DNA of 64,000 nucleotides from Papaver somniferum (Eukaryota > Streptophyta > Magnoliopsida > Ranunculales > Papaveraceae): positions 235,427,560 to 235,491,559 of the forward strand of contig NC_039358.1 of the NCBI RefSeq assembly GCF_003573695.1, written 5' to 3'. Within the stretch, counting starts at the first letter, position 1, and each line of letters begins with the position of its first letter. The notes beneath the pieces are model-generated. The model was not told the DNA's origin. It saw only the letters and a program-made list of their open reading frames with translations, and ran no database searches. A program made the translations under genes and the position numbers. This document shows, one piece after another, positions 12,620 through 23,801 of this stretch.

Positions 12620-13241
12620 CTATTCTCGTCTTCTTGGCACCATTCTTGGCCTCTTGGCACCATAAAAATTAAGCAAACAAGCCAAATGGGGTTCATCGAC
12701 AAGAACATTTTTAAAGCTGTCGGGACTAGGCTTCTCAAGATCGTCTACCTTTATCGTTAACCCCATTGGTGAAGGAATAACAACCCACTGATCAGAGCTT
12801 TTCAAATATTTGGAGTAAAAAACCTGGATTGTCTTCCACTAGAATTGCTGGTTCGTCATATATTTTACTGGAACTTCTCATACTGTTCAACTTTACCAAA
12901 ACCAGATTAGAATCTGGATAAATTTTGATTCCACTGCCTACCTTCACCCAGTCACAGTAGAACACAGTCTCATGAAAAGTGGTATAGTCCAATTTTAGTA
13001 TTTGGTTAATCAGTCCATACCACTTTGATAGGTGAGTTTCAGGAGATGCATCACCTCTGTTCCTCCTAAACGTGGTGTATTCCTCTACGCAGACACCACT
13101 ATCTTGGGTCTCATGGTCTTCTTCATAAGACCTAGGAGAAAACACAAAACCATTTACACGATATTTTATATACTCTGTCGCTCCTCCAACAGGACCTTGT
13201 GCCAATCTCCACAAAACCCAATCTGTTTTTTTCTCTTGCAC
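12620..13241 (-). pseudogene. CACTA transposase C-terminal (DUF4216-like) remnant
   Basis: The frame 12792-13241 (starting at GTG, so probably an exon) has GVCVEEYTTFRRN, then SKWYGLINQILKLDYTTFHE, VFYCDWVKVGSGIKIYPDSN and ILVEDNPGFLL. This is the layout of the DUF4216 domain of plant CACTA transposases, including the diagnostic LDY...F.CDWV core. Near 12800 a frameshift moves the continuation (SSDQWVVIPSPMGLTIKVDD) into the frame 12620-12805. It is part of the broken TnpD-type gene. Confidence 0.75.
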
Positions 13242-13371
13242 TAGCTATACAAAATGAAAATAACAAAAGTCAACCAAGGCTTAGATTGAAACTAAGGCTT
13301 CCATTGGAGAGAAACTAATTTCACGCTTAGCATTTTCAATTTTCCATATAAGGTGTCCACATCTGTATAAT

Positions 13372-13608
13372 CTAAACAAGATACATAGAAGCCATACCTT
13401 TTATCACGCTTAACATAATCGACTTCATTTCCGTATATCTACTGGGTAGCGTGTTTTCTTTTGGTAACCACCCTTTTATCATTTCCAACAATTTGGTCAC
13501 ATAATTACCTGATATTCCAAACTGTTTCTTTAAATTCTGCATCTCCACGATCGCCGATAGTGTACTAACATTGCCTTCACAAGTAGGATACAATTTCTGT
13601 TCAGCCAA
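13372..13608 (-). pseudogene. CACTA TnpD N-terminal fragment
   Basis: The minus-strand frame contains EQKLYPTCEGNVSTLSAIVE, then LLEMIKGWLPKENTLPSRYT EMK. This matches the region just before the transposase core of plant En/Spm proteins (LYPGC...LL...LP..N.LP.SYYE.K). The catalytic DDE part that should follow is absent: the next remnant, 130 bp on, is already the C-terminal domain. Confidence 0.7.
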
Positions 13609-13727
13609 TTCTTTGTACTTTTCGTGTCTCTTTTGCGCATCTGGTTCAAACTCAATGATTCCTCAGTATCATCCTGTATCCCATTCGCATCATCGATAAA
13701 AACACCAGCACCATTACTTCCATGAAC

Positions 13728-14078
13728 TTAAAATGCAACATCAATAAAAGAAGTCAAATCTGGAAATACATCTTCTCTAACTTGCTCATTAGACACAGTA
13801 TCTACTGGACGACTCATTACATTATTAACCGTCTGCTTCTCACCATGAAAGACCCAAGTGATATACGACTTGTCGATACCATACTCGTACAAATGTTGTT
13901 GCACTTCCTTAATATCGAGACGACCCCCATTTAGACATATAGAACATGGGAAAGGACAAAGGGTTTTCCAAGGACCATATGTAGATGCATATTTAATGAA
14001 AATTTTTACCCCATCTCTGTATACTTGACCAAACTTATCATTCTCAAACATCCAAGACTTATCCAATTCTCTATGCAT
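13728..14078 (-). CDS. CACTA transposase-associated domain exon
   Basis: Begins at an ATG two bases after a splice acceptor (TTTTCAG, minus strand) and reads MHRELDKSWMFENDKFGQVY. It then shows CPFPCSICLNGGRLDIKEVQ and HLYEYGIDKSYITWVFHGE, and ends with TAA at 13728-13730. The (D)KSWM, C-C-C-x-N-G and HLY..G....Y..W..HGE motifs define the transposase-associated domain (PF13963) found at the N-terminus of plant CACTA transposases. It is the only intact domain of the element's main gene. Introns upstream of 14078 probably lead to the untranslated first exon near 15500-15700. Confidence 0.75.
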   Translation of the reverse strand: MHRELDKSWMFENDKFGQVYRDGVKIFIKYASTYGPWKTLCPFPCSICLNGGRLDIKEVQQHLYEYGIDKSYITWVFHGEKQTVNNVMSRPVDTVSNEQVREDVFPDLTSFIDVAF

Positions 14079-14119
14079 TCTGAAAATCAAGATTAACCAC
14101 GTTAGCCAGGTCCCCAAAT

Positions 14120-16200
14120 CTTATTTTACTGCACCAAATTCATCTAATAACGAAAAAGAAACGAATAAGAAACACAGAAGAATTTTACAGAAACAGATAG
14201 ATGAGAAGAGAAGTACGGAGATTGAGAAGACCACATATTATAAAATTCTAATTTTATGTTTTATGTCTGTCATGGTATCGTATCTTGATTTGGCCACTCA
14301 AAGCTTAATGCCCCAAGCTGACACAGTAGCTAGAAATGGTATAAACAATGAGATCGGGGTTGGTTGAATTTCATTTTAGAACGTAAAATAATGAGAATGT
14401 TAAACAAGGAATAAGTACATTAAGCATAACTTAATATAACTATGCATTTAAATTTAGATGGATTGTTACCGTTATTACTAGTGTAGTAATGACATTCACT
14501 ATGCATGTGCTATACCTTGTCTAAACAGAAATACCATAAGACGTGAATTGCACTACTATTACTGTACCACCAAGGTTTCTGCGAGGGTCATTTTTAACAC
14601 CACTAAAGTTTTCAGTTTTCTCAAAGTATATCTGTATCTCAGTTCCTCACCAAGAAGGCTACAACAACACATCAATAATACTTATCAGAAAATGGATGGG
14701 AAAGGATGCTTATAAAATTATGATGCAATGACTACACCATCTGGACCGACATCAATAGATTAAACCAAGTTACGATCGCAAGCATTACATGTTGTTGCAG
14801 CTTTTGGACCCGAATAACAACCACATGGTCAATGTGTTTTTGCATCAGTTTCAGATGCCCAATAGCCGGTTCCAGCGGTAGGCGCATTGCGCGTGCAAGT
14901 ATACTAGTGACATATATGAATTTAGTGACGCAAAACAGTAAGAAATGTAATGTGGTGCACAAAACATGACACAGAACATTAAGAGCAGTAAGTAACTATA
15001 TAAAAATTCATGAATTATCGCTAGATGATAGTAAGTTATCCACTGCGATACACGAATACCAATGGCAGCAAACTTCTGACTTCCTAAAGATGAAGTGCAA
15101 CATTCAAATCAGAATACCAGTCAGGGGCTAGTAAATATAATTCATACAAGTTGATAAATAAGCACAGAGCTAATTCACTAACTAGTTGATCCCAAGCGTT
15201 CAATTTGGTGCAACACAATGTAAAAACTAAAAAACCCAATCTCATAAAAACCAAAATTTCAATCCCTAAAATAAAATTGAAACATGAATTAGTCATGGGA
15301 ACTTTAAGTATTTCAGCTCCATTCAAACAATTTACCAAACATTTTGAGCACAAAACAAACGCTTTTATTTCTTTCTTTTACAAGAAATTGCAACTTGAAC
15401 AATGTTATAGAAGAAATTTTTGATTATAGGTTCTTTTCACAACAGAAAATTTGACTAAGAAACCTAAATTTCAATACCCATCTTAAAGTAACAAAAATAA
15501 AAGAGGAAAAAAACCAACCTGTAATTGATAACTTTCTAGCAAAATTAGGGTTCTTAATATAGAAGATTGCTGAGATTTAATCCTCTAATTCCTTCAACTA
15601 TCGTGGTTAGAGCTCTCTTCAACTTGCTCACGGCTCGATCGATCGGAGTTTGGGAGACCAAAATTAAACGCATCTGAGTTTAACTGATAGAAAGGAAGAA
15701 AGAGTTCTTCGGGTGCATAATATGTGGAAGAGTTGTGTCGGTGTGGTTTCGGTCCTTAAGATTTTGGAAAATAGCTAAGTTAGTTTGTGGTTCCCATTAT
15801 CTACTGGTTCCGGGATATAAGTTATTCTAAGGTTCTAAAACTTAAATTGGTTCCAAACAAAAGATTTATGAAATGTTAAAATTTATATTTTTGCATTTTC
15901 AAAATTTTAAAATGAATTATTGTGTTAGCTATGTCAAACTGTGTTACTAATGAAAATGACAAACAGTTATAAAGGTAGGGTGGATTTTGGGTAGAAATAT
16001 TAGTAATAGTGATTTTGTGTAAATTGTGTTAGGCATGTATCACTAATTATCTCACACTTTGAATAGTTATTTAGTTTATATTTGATAATTCCTAAATATG
16101 GTAACTATTGCTTAATTTGCTAACCCTTCATATAAGTTACTAGAATTATAATGGATCATTTGGGTTACGAAAATAAAAAGAGTTAGCATATGTATTGTTA
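14120..16200 (-). other. CACTA right part: probable leader and introns of the transposase gene
   Basis: No reliable coding frame. On the minus strand, 15720-15540 contains a purine/pyrimidine-rich leader-like tract. Splice-like signals occur near 15520. This is the usual place for the promoter and untranslated first exon of a CACTA gene. Everything beyond position is inference. Confidence 0.35.
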
Positions 16201-17319
16201 GGAAAACCTAGATTTGGTGTAGTGTTCCCCAACTTCGTACATACTAGCCACCACAAACTTCTTGGTCCTAGAAGCTTCATAAGCCAATGGAAACATATCA
16301 CATAATCTTCCTTCACCTAGCCAAGAATCTTCCCAAAATCTAGTTTCCTTGCCCGCTCCAATCTTGAATCTAATACCTTTGTTGAAATCTTCAAGTTCTT
16401 TTTAAATATTAAACCACAAGCTACCACCTTTTGGTCCTTTGGGTTGGAGAGTTTCCCAACTGGTAAATGTTTCGCCAAATTTTTCAACTATGTATTCCTC
16501 CACAATGCATCTTTCTCTACTCCAAAGCGCTACCACCATTTTTTGAGCAAAGCCAAGTTCACTTGTTTAGTTCTTCTTATACCAAGACCACTTTTCTCTT
16601 TTGATTTTGAGACCAATTTCCAAGCAATATTGCGAATTCTTTCCCTATTTTCATCATCCCATAAGAAGTTTCTCACAACTTTATCAATTTCTTGGTTATG
16701 GAGCTAGGAACAAGAAAAATAGATAGATAATAAATGGGGAGACTTGCTAAAACGCTTTTGATGAAAGTTAGCTTACCACCTCTTGCTATTGTTTTACCGT
16801 TCCAATAAGTAACTCTTTTCCCACATATTTCAAGCGTTTTCCCCCATTTTTAAGTGCCTCCCACCTTGTCTCCCAAAGGGAGGCCAAGATATATACTAGG
16901 AAAACTCGCAAACTTGCACCCTAACATGTTAGCATAACTTTCAGCTTCTTCTTCAACCGCCAAATAAATGGCGCAAAAACTTCTATCACCAATTATTGTA
17001 GTCCCATCATCACTGGAGCTAATGGATTTGTCGTTGTTGTTAAACTGGATAGCAGAATGAGTTTTAATAAAATTGTGATTGAAAGTGTCTCTCATACAAT
17101 AATTCAAATTCTCAATGGAGAGTTAACAAGGTTTTCGTGGAGGGTTATCAGCATTATAAATGAGCTCAGAACTGCTACCTTCAGACTTCTTCAAGTAGGG
17201 TATAAATTTGTGCTGCGAAGAGCTAAGGATATTGATCATACACTAGCTAAATTTGTTGCCAAGCATAATGCCCACGAGTTATGGATCTTCCCAACCTCCA
17301 GGGGAGTAGCCAAAAACTA

Positions 17320-18055
17320 TGGGATGGGGGTGCAAAAATTTTAAAGGGTGCATGCAAAAAAGCAAAAATAGGCTTATATGTATAAGAGAATATTCTAATT
17401 GGGCCTAAAATAGACCTTGGAACTAGCTTGGCAGGGTTATAAGTGCACAACCTTGCAATGGGCTGTCTCCACCCCTGCTAACCTCCTGCATGTATTTTCA
17501 GCGTTCTTCTTGCTGACGCAGTCTAGTATGCATTTTTCTTTTCCTTTCTTTTACTCTATCTTCTCTGTTGCCAGCTACCAAAAGAAAAACAAAAACAAAA
17601 TTAGAGAGATAAACTATTTTATTTAATAACCTCAAACTATTGTTTTTAGGAAATGAGAAAAAATGTTTTCAGAATTAAAAAATTTAACTAACATATTTCG
17701 ATATTTTTTAATTGTTAAGAAATTTAGAAATACATCGTTAAATCCTCAATTTTTTCTAAATTTATTTCAATTCTTCTAATTATTTTAAAATTCAAAAAAT
17801 AAAATTAAGGATGCTTTTTCAGTTGCTTTCCATGCGAACTGCATATGTAGCATTTTGATAATTCATTTGGACGACTATTATTCTTAACGGGCACAACACT
17901 GGTCATGACATGCATTTGGCAAGAGTGGAATTATGACCAGACTTACCCAACCTGTAGCCACCCCCAAGAGGCACAAAATTCACTTTTTTCACAACCTTTT
18001 TCAGCCAGCCCATAAAAACGGTGTGCATTTCATGCTTAAGCTCGGGTAAGAACTA
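17320..18055. other. Stretch between two LINE remnants
   Basis: Very AT-rich. The only open frames are short and unsupported. The sequence near 17330-17400 may be the 3' tail of LINE-1 (A-rich, GGGTGCATGCAAAAAAGC), but no polyadenylation tract or target duplication is clear. Nothing else seen. Confidence 0.4.
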
Positions 18056-20990
18056 AGAAAATGCTATAGCCAAGGTCATAAAAAAGTATGGTTTCGACAC
18101 TGTCGTTGATAGGATTGAGTGGAAATTCCTAAATTATACTCTTAGGCGTTTAAGTTTTCACGAATATTGGTTTGAAAATATTTTTGAATATGTTTCAACT
18201 ATGTCTGCTTTTATACTTCTTAATGGAAGTCTTGGAGAGGTTTTCTATCCTACAAGGGGTCTTAGACAGCGAGATCCCTTGTCCCCATATCTACTTATCA
18301 TTAGCATGAAATCATTTTCTTGTCTACTTGTTCATGCTGAAAGTAACGGTAGTATCCAAAGAATCAAAGTTACTTAAAATAGTCTATCCATTTTAGTCAT
18401 TTGTTTTTTTGCAGACGACTGCTTAGTATTCACTAGAGCTGCTATTAAGGGAGCAAAACAATTGGAGAAGGTGATAAAGGAATTCAGTAAGTTTTCTGGA
18501 TAATCCATCAATTTTGAAAAATCAGGTTTAGTCGTCATCCTTAAAACTAGTCCATATATTAAAGACCAAATTGCTAGTACTCTAAATATTAGAAAGATGG
18601 CCTTACAAGAAAAATATGTAGGAGTACCACTTTTAATCCAGAGAAACAAGGAAGAGACACTTAGACACCTTGCAGATAGATTTAACAGCAGGTAGACATA
18701 TGGCAAGGAAAGCACATAAACCAACCAGGTAGAAAAATGCTTACTGATCAATTGACTTTAGGCTCTCTAACTTCACATCACTTAGCTGTATTTCCGATGT
18801 CTAAAACCATAACCGATAAGATTGATAGAATACAAAAAGATTTTTTGCTAAATAAGAAACAAAATGGTAGAAGCATGCAGCTGATTAAGTGGGATATTGT
18901 AAGTGAGTCTAAAGCTCTGGGAGGGATGAACATAAAGAAGACTGAAGCCATGAATATTGCGTTACTTTGTAAGTCAACACTAAATTTTCCATCACTATGA
19001 AACGCAAGTACGTCCCTAATCATAATCCACTTCATTCTGGTAATGACAAACAAAGTTCTTAGATATGGAAGGGTGTTTGTAGAAGTTTAGACATTCTTAA
19101 AGAAAATTATTGTTGGGAAGTTAGAGATGGTAAAAACATCTCCACCTGGAAGGACGTTTGGATTCCAGGATGGAAACACCCACCACCATCTCAATATGCT
19201 TCATTTTATATGGAGACAGTGGACCAACTAATTGATCAAAACACAAAAACTTGGAAACTAGATATCTTACATCGTCTTTTTGATGAAAATACTGTTAGGG
19301 ATGTCATGAGAATCATAATTCCAAAAACTAGTAAGGACCAATTGAGATGGACACCATCTTTAAATGGTATGATTTCGGTCAGAAGTGCCTATAGGGTTTT
19401 CGATAGTGCAAACAGTAGTCACAGTGTTGTAAACTTTCCCTGGAAAATATTTCTGGGTATGAAGCTACCACCAAAAATGTTGCACTTCCTATGGAAGTGT
19501 ATACAGGATTGTTTACCTGTCAGAGAAAGACTAGGAAGACATGTGAATGACATATGTCCAAAATGTCCTTTATGTGAAAGAGAAAATGAAACTGCTTATC
19601 ACATGTTAATTGAATGTACTTTTGCTACACAAATTTGGAATGTTGTGGATAATAGTATTGCAGGTATGCTCACTGGAATATCCAATATTACAGGATAACA
19701 AGCTGGTCTCAAAACAATGACAATAATGTTGTTGTCCAAGACAAATTTATAAGTACTGCAGCCTTTACATTGTGGGGTATCTGGAAAATAAAATGTTCTT
19801 TTGTTTTTGATAATATACAAATGAATGTGGAGAATGTTGTAGGTCAAACCAATCAAAGCAGGTTGGAGTTGACTATTAGTACCTTTTTTTTTTGATAAGA
19901 AGAGAAAATTTTATAGATAGGAGAATGTATGAAAGCTATAAGATCTACAAGAGGTAGCTAAAACAGAAAAAGAAAACAATAAAAAGATTACAGAAAGACT
20001 AATTCCCAGTTTAAAACCGAATTAGAGAAGTTGATATGGTGGCGACAACCCGCAGTAAGCGCCTAACTCAACACCACAGTTCTTGCAGCAAAACAAAGGT
20101 CTGAGTCCGTTTTGAATACGTAATTATCCTCAAAAGTTCTATTGTTTCGTTCATTCCAAGACACCCAAACTATAGCTGATGGAATGAAGTCCCATATAAC
20201 TTTTCCTGGAGGTGACTACCACGACCAAGATAACTCCAACATACTATTAGGGAAAATCCATGCCGAACCTTCATTTGGAGTAAGAGAAGACCAAAGTTTA
20301 CTTGCAATATGACAATGCAAGAAAATATGATTCACAGTCTCGTCTTCCATCCCACACATAACACAAAGATGATCTACATCAACACCATTATTACGCATCA
20401 TAGAAAAAAACATGTCTTCGATAGAAAAATAGGTGGTATTATTAGAAGTGCAGTGCAATGTAAAACACAACCTCTTTCTTTTATAAAAATCAATTCTGAT
20501 GCAACATATTCTAATGAAACAAATTTTATGGGAATAGGATTAATTATTATCGATGATACAGGTAATCCAAGGGGAGCATATCAGGCTTAGCCGAAGATGC
20601 AAAAAAAGAAGAATCCATAGCTGCATTATAAGGAATTAAATGGGGAATGGAGCATAATGTTGCAAACCTCGTTCTAGAAGGAGACTCTGCAAATGTGGTG
20701 AATGCAATCAATGAAAAAAAAAAGGATCTGTGCAATGGACTACCAATAATATTATTATTAATGATCGTTTAGAATTGCTTAAGTTATTTAATAAATGGGA
20801 ATGATGTTATGTCCCAAGAAAAACAAATGAAATATAGCTCATTTTTATCAAAGGATGCGAAACTTCTAAGTAGAGTTACATACTGGTATGAGAACTTACC
20901 AATGTGGATATCTTCTATGATCCATGAAAAACTAGATGTTTCTCAATAATTATTATTATTTAAATTTGTTCCTTTCCAATTAAAAAAAGA
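18056..20990 (+). mobile_element. LINE-3, plus-strand LINE remnant with catalytic RT motifs
   Basis: A longer ORF2 remnant than LINE-1. Motifs in order: VDRIEWKFLNYTLRRLSFHE, the GLRQRDPLSPYLLI block (normally GLRQGDPLSP), the catalytic box FFADDCLVFTRA near 18410-18450, KYVGVPL, and GGMNIKKTEAMNIALLCKS. The zf-RVT domain is in the frame 19210-19698 (FPWKIFLGMKLPPKMLHFLW, CPKCPLCERENETAYHMLIEC). After an interruption by LINE-4, the RNase H start follows (20470-20590: FIKINSDATYSNETNFMGIG). Many stops and frameshifts make it a pseudogene. The 5' part including the endonuclease is missing. Confidence 0.85.
19884..20434 (-). mobile_element. LINE-4, 5'-truncated LINE inserted head-on in LINE-3
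   Basis: A T-run at 19884-19893 is the poly(A) tail of a minus-strand insertion. The minus strand encodes a zf-RVT-like domain: YFSIEDMFFSMMRNNGVDVD, then CVMCGMEDETVNHIFLHC, followed by VIWDFIPSAIVWVSWNERNN. Its 3' tail (GAGAAAATTTTATAGATAGGAG, plus strand) resembles that of LINE-2, so the two may be one family. About 550 bp remain. The 5' edge near 20434 is approximate; TATTAG at both sides may be part of a decayed target duplication. Confidence 0.8.
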
Positions 20991-21510
20991 AAAAGGTTAC
21001 TTAATCGTCCAAATGTTGAACTGAACGAAAATTTATGGTACATGCATATCAAGAACGTTATCAATAACCTAAACACCCAACCACATCTCTGACACCACAT
21101 CGAGAGTTGCGAAAAACAAGTTATTCCCCTTACATTTCTTATCCGTCAATTTATAATTAAATAGATTCAATCCGATGCTCCATATTTAGTGGTTGCGTCC
21201 ACCCTCTTTTGTATTGGTAGGTAGACAAAACCTTCAGTTCTGATTGGCTGAAATTTGTTAAAAATTCTTACACCACGTTTACCTGATTTAAATAAAATCC
21301 GGACAATCATATTTTCTACAACTAAAATTATGATAAAGAAAAGAGAAGAAATATTTTTCGCATGGCGTAGATTTTTTTATAAGTATTTACTATTATCTAT
21401 ATTACAAAAACAAATGTGTTTTTGCCCGTCCGACGATTCTGAATCAATCTTTTCAAGTAATCAATGGCTCTCATTGCTTTAAAAGTGGAACGAAGTGAAA
21501 GAGATAAATC
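20990..21510. other. Stretch upstream of candidate gene exons
   Basis: AT-rich. No recognised feature except that it would be the promoter of the candidate gene beginning at 21511. I see no convincing TATA box at a fixed distance. Confidence 0.35.
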
Positions 21511-21810
21511 ATGGCTCACAATGCACCCTCCTCCTACGCTCTCATCCAGCGTATCAATTCGACTCTTCTCTCTTTATTTCATGCGTTACTCTTAGTAGCA
21601 CAGACGTTAGGGATACTAATCTTCTTCTCTGATATTAGGGTTCTCGGTCTTCTTTGTTATTCATTATTTGCACCACTCAAGCCTTATCATGAGTCTCATT
21701 CATATCCAGCAATCAATTTTTCATAGTACGTTACAAATGTTCGCCTACATAAACCCAAACAGAGGTCATCATCTTCCCATGTTTCTTACGCCTCCTCTCT
21801 CAAGAACAAT
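21511..21810 (+). CDS. Candidate first exon of an unrecognised, interrupted gene
   Basis: From an ATG the frame reads MAHNAPSSYALIQRINSTLL, then a hydrophobic stretch of about 35 residues (SLFHALLLVAQTLGILIFFS...), and ends at TAG (21724-21726). Past the stop the same frame stays open (YVTNVRLHKPKQRSSSSHVS YASSLKNNR) to a donor-like AATAG|GTAACT near 21811. The stop may therefore be a disabling mutation. A hydrophobic N-terminus suggests a membrane anchor or targeting sequence. I do not recognise the family. Confidence 0.35.
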
Positions 21811-22235
21811 AGGTAACTGATTATTGTTTTTAAGTTTCCTAACTGATTATTCCTCTCGAATAGTTTGTCTAATTTAGTAATTCTGTCTAATTTAACCTTC
21901 TACTCTTGATATGATTTTAAATAAAAATTTTTAAAACCATACATATTTGGTTGTTATATATCTTTACTGAACTGGCATTTGTATAACCATTAAATCCACA
22001 AACACTGAAAGTATGGTTTGTTGAATCCAAACTAAAATCCATGATTTTAGCTTCAAAATCATGAGCTAATGTTATACTTTCTTTTAGTAGAGACAATGAT
22101 TTTACAATGACTAACTGTATAAGTTTTTTTTATAACTGTTTTATGCTTGACAGCGGTGGTCTTACAGAAGTATTGTAGATTAAGAAACTTTTCGGTACAA
22201 GGTACTAGAAATTTAACAATGATACAACTTACAAG

Positions 22236-22917
22236 TCTTGAAGAGCGGGGCTCTTCGGTAAATTTGGGAGGTTGGAATCTTTTAGAGGCATGGGATCACC
22301 CAACTGCACTGAGTGCTGCTACAAAATCAACAAAAACCTTACAGTTGGAGGAGATATTGAAACCACCATTGAAGGTGATCCAGATCTTTTCCGTAATGGA
22401 GTGGATTTGTGCATGTAATGTCCAAGACCAACGTAATTAGTAACCATCCAACTTAGTCTTGCCAGATCATTAATGTGTATCTCTAAAGTATATCTTTTAT
22501 CTTCATAGCAGATGTTTTTTCTTTGTTATCGCATTATTGGTATCGCTACCATGGTAAAGTATCCTTTTGTCATTTTGAAGGATCTTCATTTTTGTTTGGA
22601 TCAACTACTGCAAGATATGCTCCATCTGATGATGAAGCAGTATTGCATGGCAATAGAACTCAAGTGGTTATCTTGCAGAGTTAGGTTTATTGGATATATA
22701 TGTATTAAGCTCTCGACATTGATGATTGCTGCTTCTGTTGGTTTTCTTTCTATTTACGGCTCATCTAAGTGTTCATCTTTAAAAGGCAACTCTTTAATTG
22801 TGTAGGTTTTATAGTGTTGCTGATATATAGGATTGTGTCTTGGGTCTTTTAGAGGTGCAATTGGGTAGGAAAAAATTAGGTTCTTTGTCAGCAATTAGAG
22901 AGGAGTACAAGTAAGTT
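22236..22917 (+). pseudogene. Candidate internal exons of the same unrecognised gene
   Basis: Three blocks look coding on the plus strand. (a) 22243-22420: frame ending GGDIETTIEGDPDLFRNGVD LCM, preceded by RLESFRGMGSPNCTECCYK. (b) about 22510-22680: YRYHGKVSFCHFEGSSFLFG then EAVLHGNRTQVVILQ. (c) 22862-22917: after acceptor TTTTAG, EVQLGRKKLGSLSAIREEY, with donor ACAA|GTAAGT. The copia element sits 38 bp after block (c), that is in the following intron. Block (a) ends in a stop codon, so the gene may be dead or my exon limits may be wrong. Family unknown. Confidence 0.3.
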
Positions 22918-22950
22918 AAATCCTGTAGACCGATCTCTTCTTCAAAAATT

Positions 22951-22955
22951 TATTT
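22951..22955. repeat. Target-site duplication TATTT, left copy
   Basis: Matches 27291-27295 exactly and directly abuts the copia LTR ends. Confidence 0.9.
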
Positions 22956-23271
22956 TGTTGTTATGCATAAGATGTTATGCAGTATGCTTAAGATGTTATG
23001 CAGTCAATATTGAATCTGCATAAGATGTTATGCAGTTAACTAAAACAGATTAAAGAAGAAACAGTTTAACGTGGTTCGGCTATAGCCTACGTACACGGTA
23101 GAAGAATGATTAGGGTTTCTTATTATCAATGGAGGTTTTACAAGACGTGTATATATATATATCCTATACATGCCACATATTCGTATAGATAGAAACATAT
23201 CTAGAGAATATTTTCTTGCAGTGTAAACCAATCATAAATAGAGAAACCAAATATTCTCCTTTGTTCCAACA
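22956..23271 (-). repeat. copia 3' LTR (316 bp)
   Basis: Minus-strand sequence starts TGTTGGAACAAAGG and ends GCATAACAACA. Compared with the 5' LTR it has four substitutions that I can see, one extra TA dinucleotide and one fewer copy of a 21-bp unit. The end distal to the internal domain contains repeated TGCATAAGATGTTATGCA-like near-palindromes. Confidence 0.92.
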
Positions 23272-23373
23272 CTCCCCCTCAAGTTGGTGATAAGATATCA
23301 ATGGAGCCCAACTTGGATAGAATTCCATTGAATTGCTTGACAGGTAAACCCTTAGTAAAAACATCTGCCAGTT
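23214..23373 (-). repeat. Left arm of 160-bp inverted repeat (native copia 3' end)
   Basis: This stretch holds the last RNase H codons, the polypurine tract and the first ~60 bp of the LTR in native orientation. It is repeated in opposite orientation at 23802-23960 with about 98% identity; three differences are visible in the tract around the polypurine run. Together they could form a long hairpin with a ~430-bp loop. Confidence 0.9.
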
Positions 23374-23800
23374 GTTGATGACTACAAACGAATGGAGTGC
23401 ATATTACTTTGGCCAATACCTTCTCTCTAACAAAATGACAATCCACTTCTATGTGCTTTGTACGCTCATGAAAGGTGGGATTTGATGCGATTTGTATCGC
23501 TGCTTGATTGTTACAAAACATCTTAGCTGGCTGAGGTGACAGAAAACCCAAATCTTTAAGTAATGCTCGCAACCAAACAATCTCACAAGTTGTTGAAGCC
23601 ATATCTCTGTATTCTGCTTCAGCACTTGATCGAGAAACAACATTTTTTTTCTTGCTTCTCCATGTAACCAGATTACCACCAAAGAATATGCAGTACCCTG
23701 TTGTTGATTTACGATCAACTGGACATCCAGCATAATCAGCATCTGAATATGCTGTTATACAGTAGCTAGAAATTGAATAGGCTTCATTCATTGTCATCAA
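23279..23800 (-). pseudogene. copia RNase H C-terminal region
   Basis: Reads YCITAYSDADYAGCPVDRKS, TTGYCIFFGGNLVTWRSKKK, SSAEAEY, then TFHERTKHIEVDCHFVREK and LADVFTKGLP, ending with TGA just before the polypurine tract. This is the Ty1/copia RNase H. The first catalytic Asp (SDADYAG) and the Glu (AEAEY) are present. The third conserved acidic position reads FCNNQAA where family members have CDNQ, so an Asn replaces the catalytic Asp. Its start is fused to the inverted segment instead of to RT. Confidence 0.85.
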
Positions 23801-23801
23801 A

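Larger units (their letters stand above)
7696..16224 (-). mobile_element. CACTA (En/Spm-type) DNA transposon, 8.5 kb, internally deleted
   Basis: Both ends carry CACTACACCAAATC. The terminal inverted repeat extends to about 25 bp with two mismatches (CAAGGATTTCCT against CTAGGTTTTCCT inward). The 3-bp target duplication TTC is at 7693-7695 and 16225-16227, as expected for CACTA. Coding remnants run on the minus strand from right to left: a transposase-associated domain (13728-14078), the start of a TnpD-like domain (13372-13608) and a DUF4216-like C-terminal region (12620-13241). The DDE catalytic core between the last two is missing. The left half holds sequences that look like host gene parts. 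The right ~2 kb (14100-16200) is probably promoter, leader and introns of the transposase gene. Intact ends could still be mobilised in trans. Confidence 0.9.
6841..16969 (-). mobile_element. LINE-2, 5'-truncated minus-strand LINE inside LINE-1, itself split by a CACTA element
   Basis: The 3' end is marked by a poly(A) tail, seen as a T-run at 6841-6848 on the plus strand. Target duplication: GGTGCAGAAACTT at 6828-6840 and GGCGCAAAAACTT at 16970-16982, 11 of 13 matching. Removing 6841-16982 restores the RNase H frame of LINE-1. The body is two pieces. 16969-16228 encodes YANMLGCKFASFPSIYLGLP, GGKLTFIKSVLASLPIYYLS and related post-catalytic RT motifs. 7692-6849 encodes the zf-RVT-like domain (ORF 7176-7580: CKIKFFLWIISDDKI, CCFCDEDNEASSHLFYEC). 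The CACTA element separates them. The element is truncated, has stops and cannot transpose. Confidence 0.85.

Noticed and set aside
22959..23040. CRISPR-like repeats
   Set aside because: The repeated TGCATAAGATGTTATGCA units are direct variants inside a plant LTR, without unique spacers; eukaryotic DNA.
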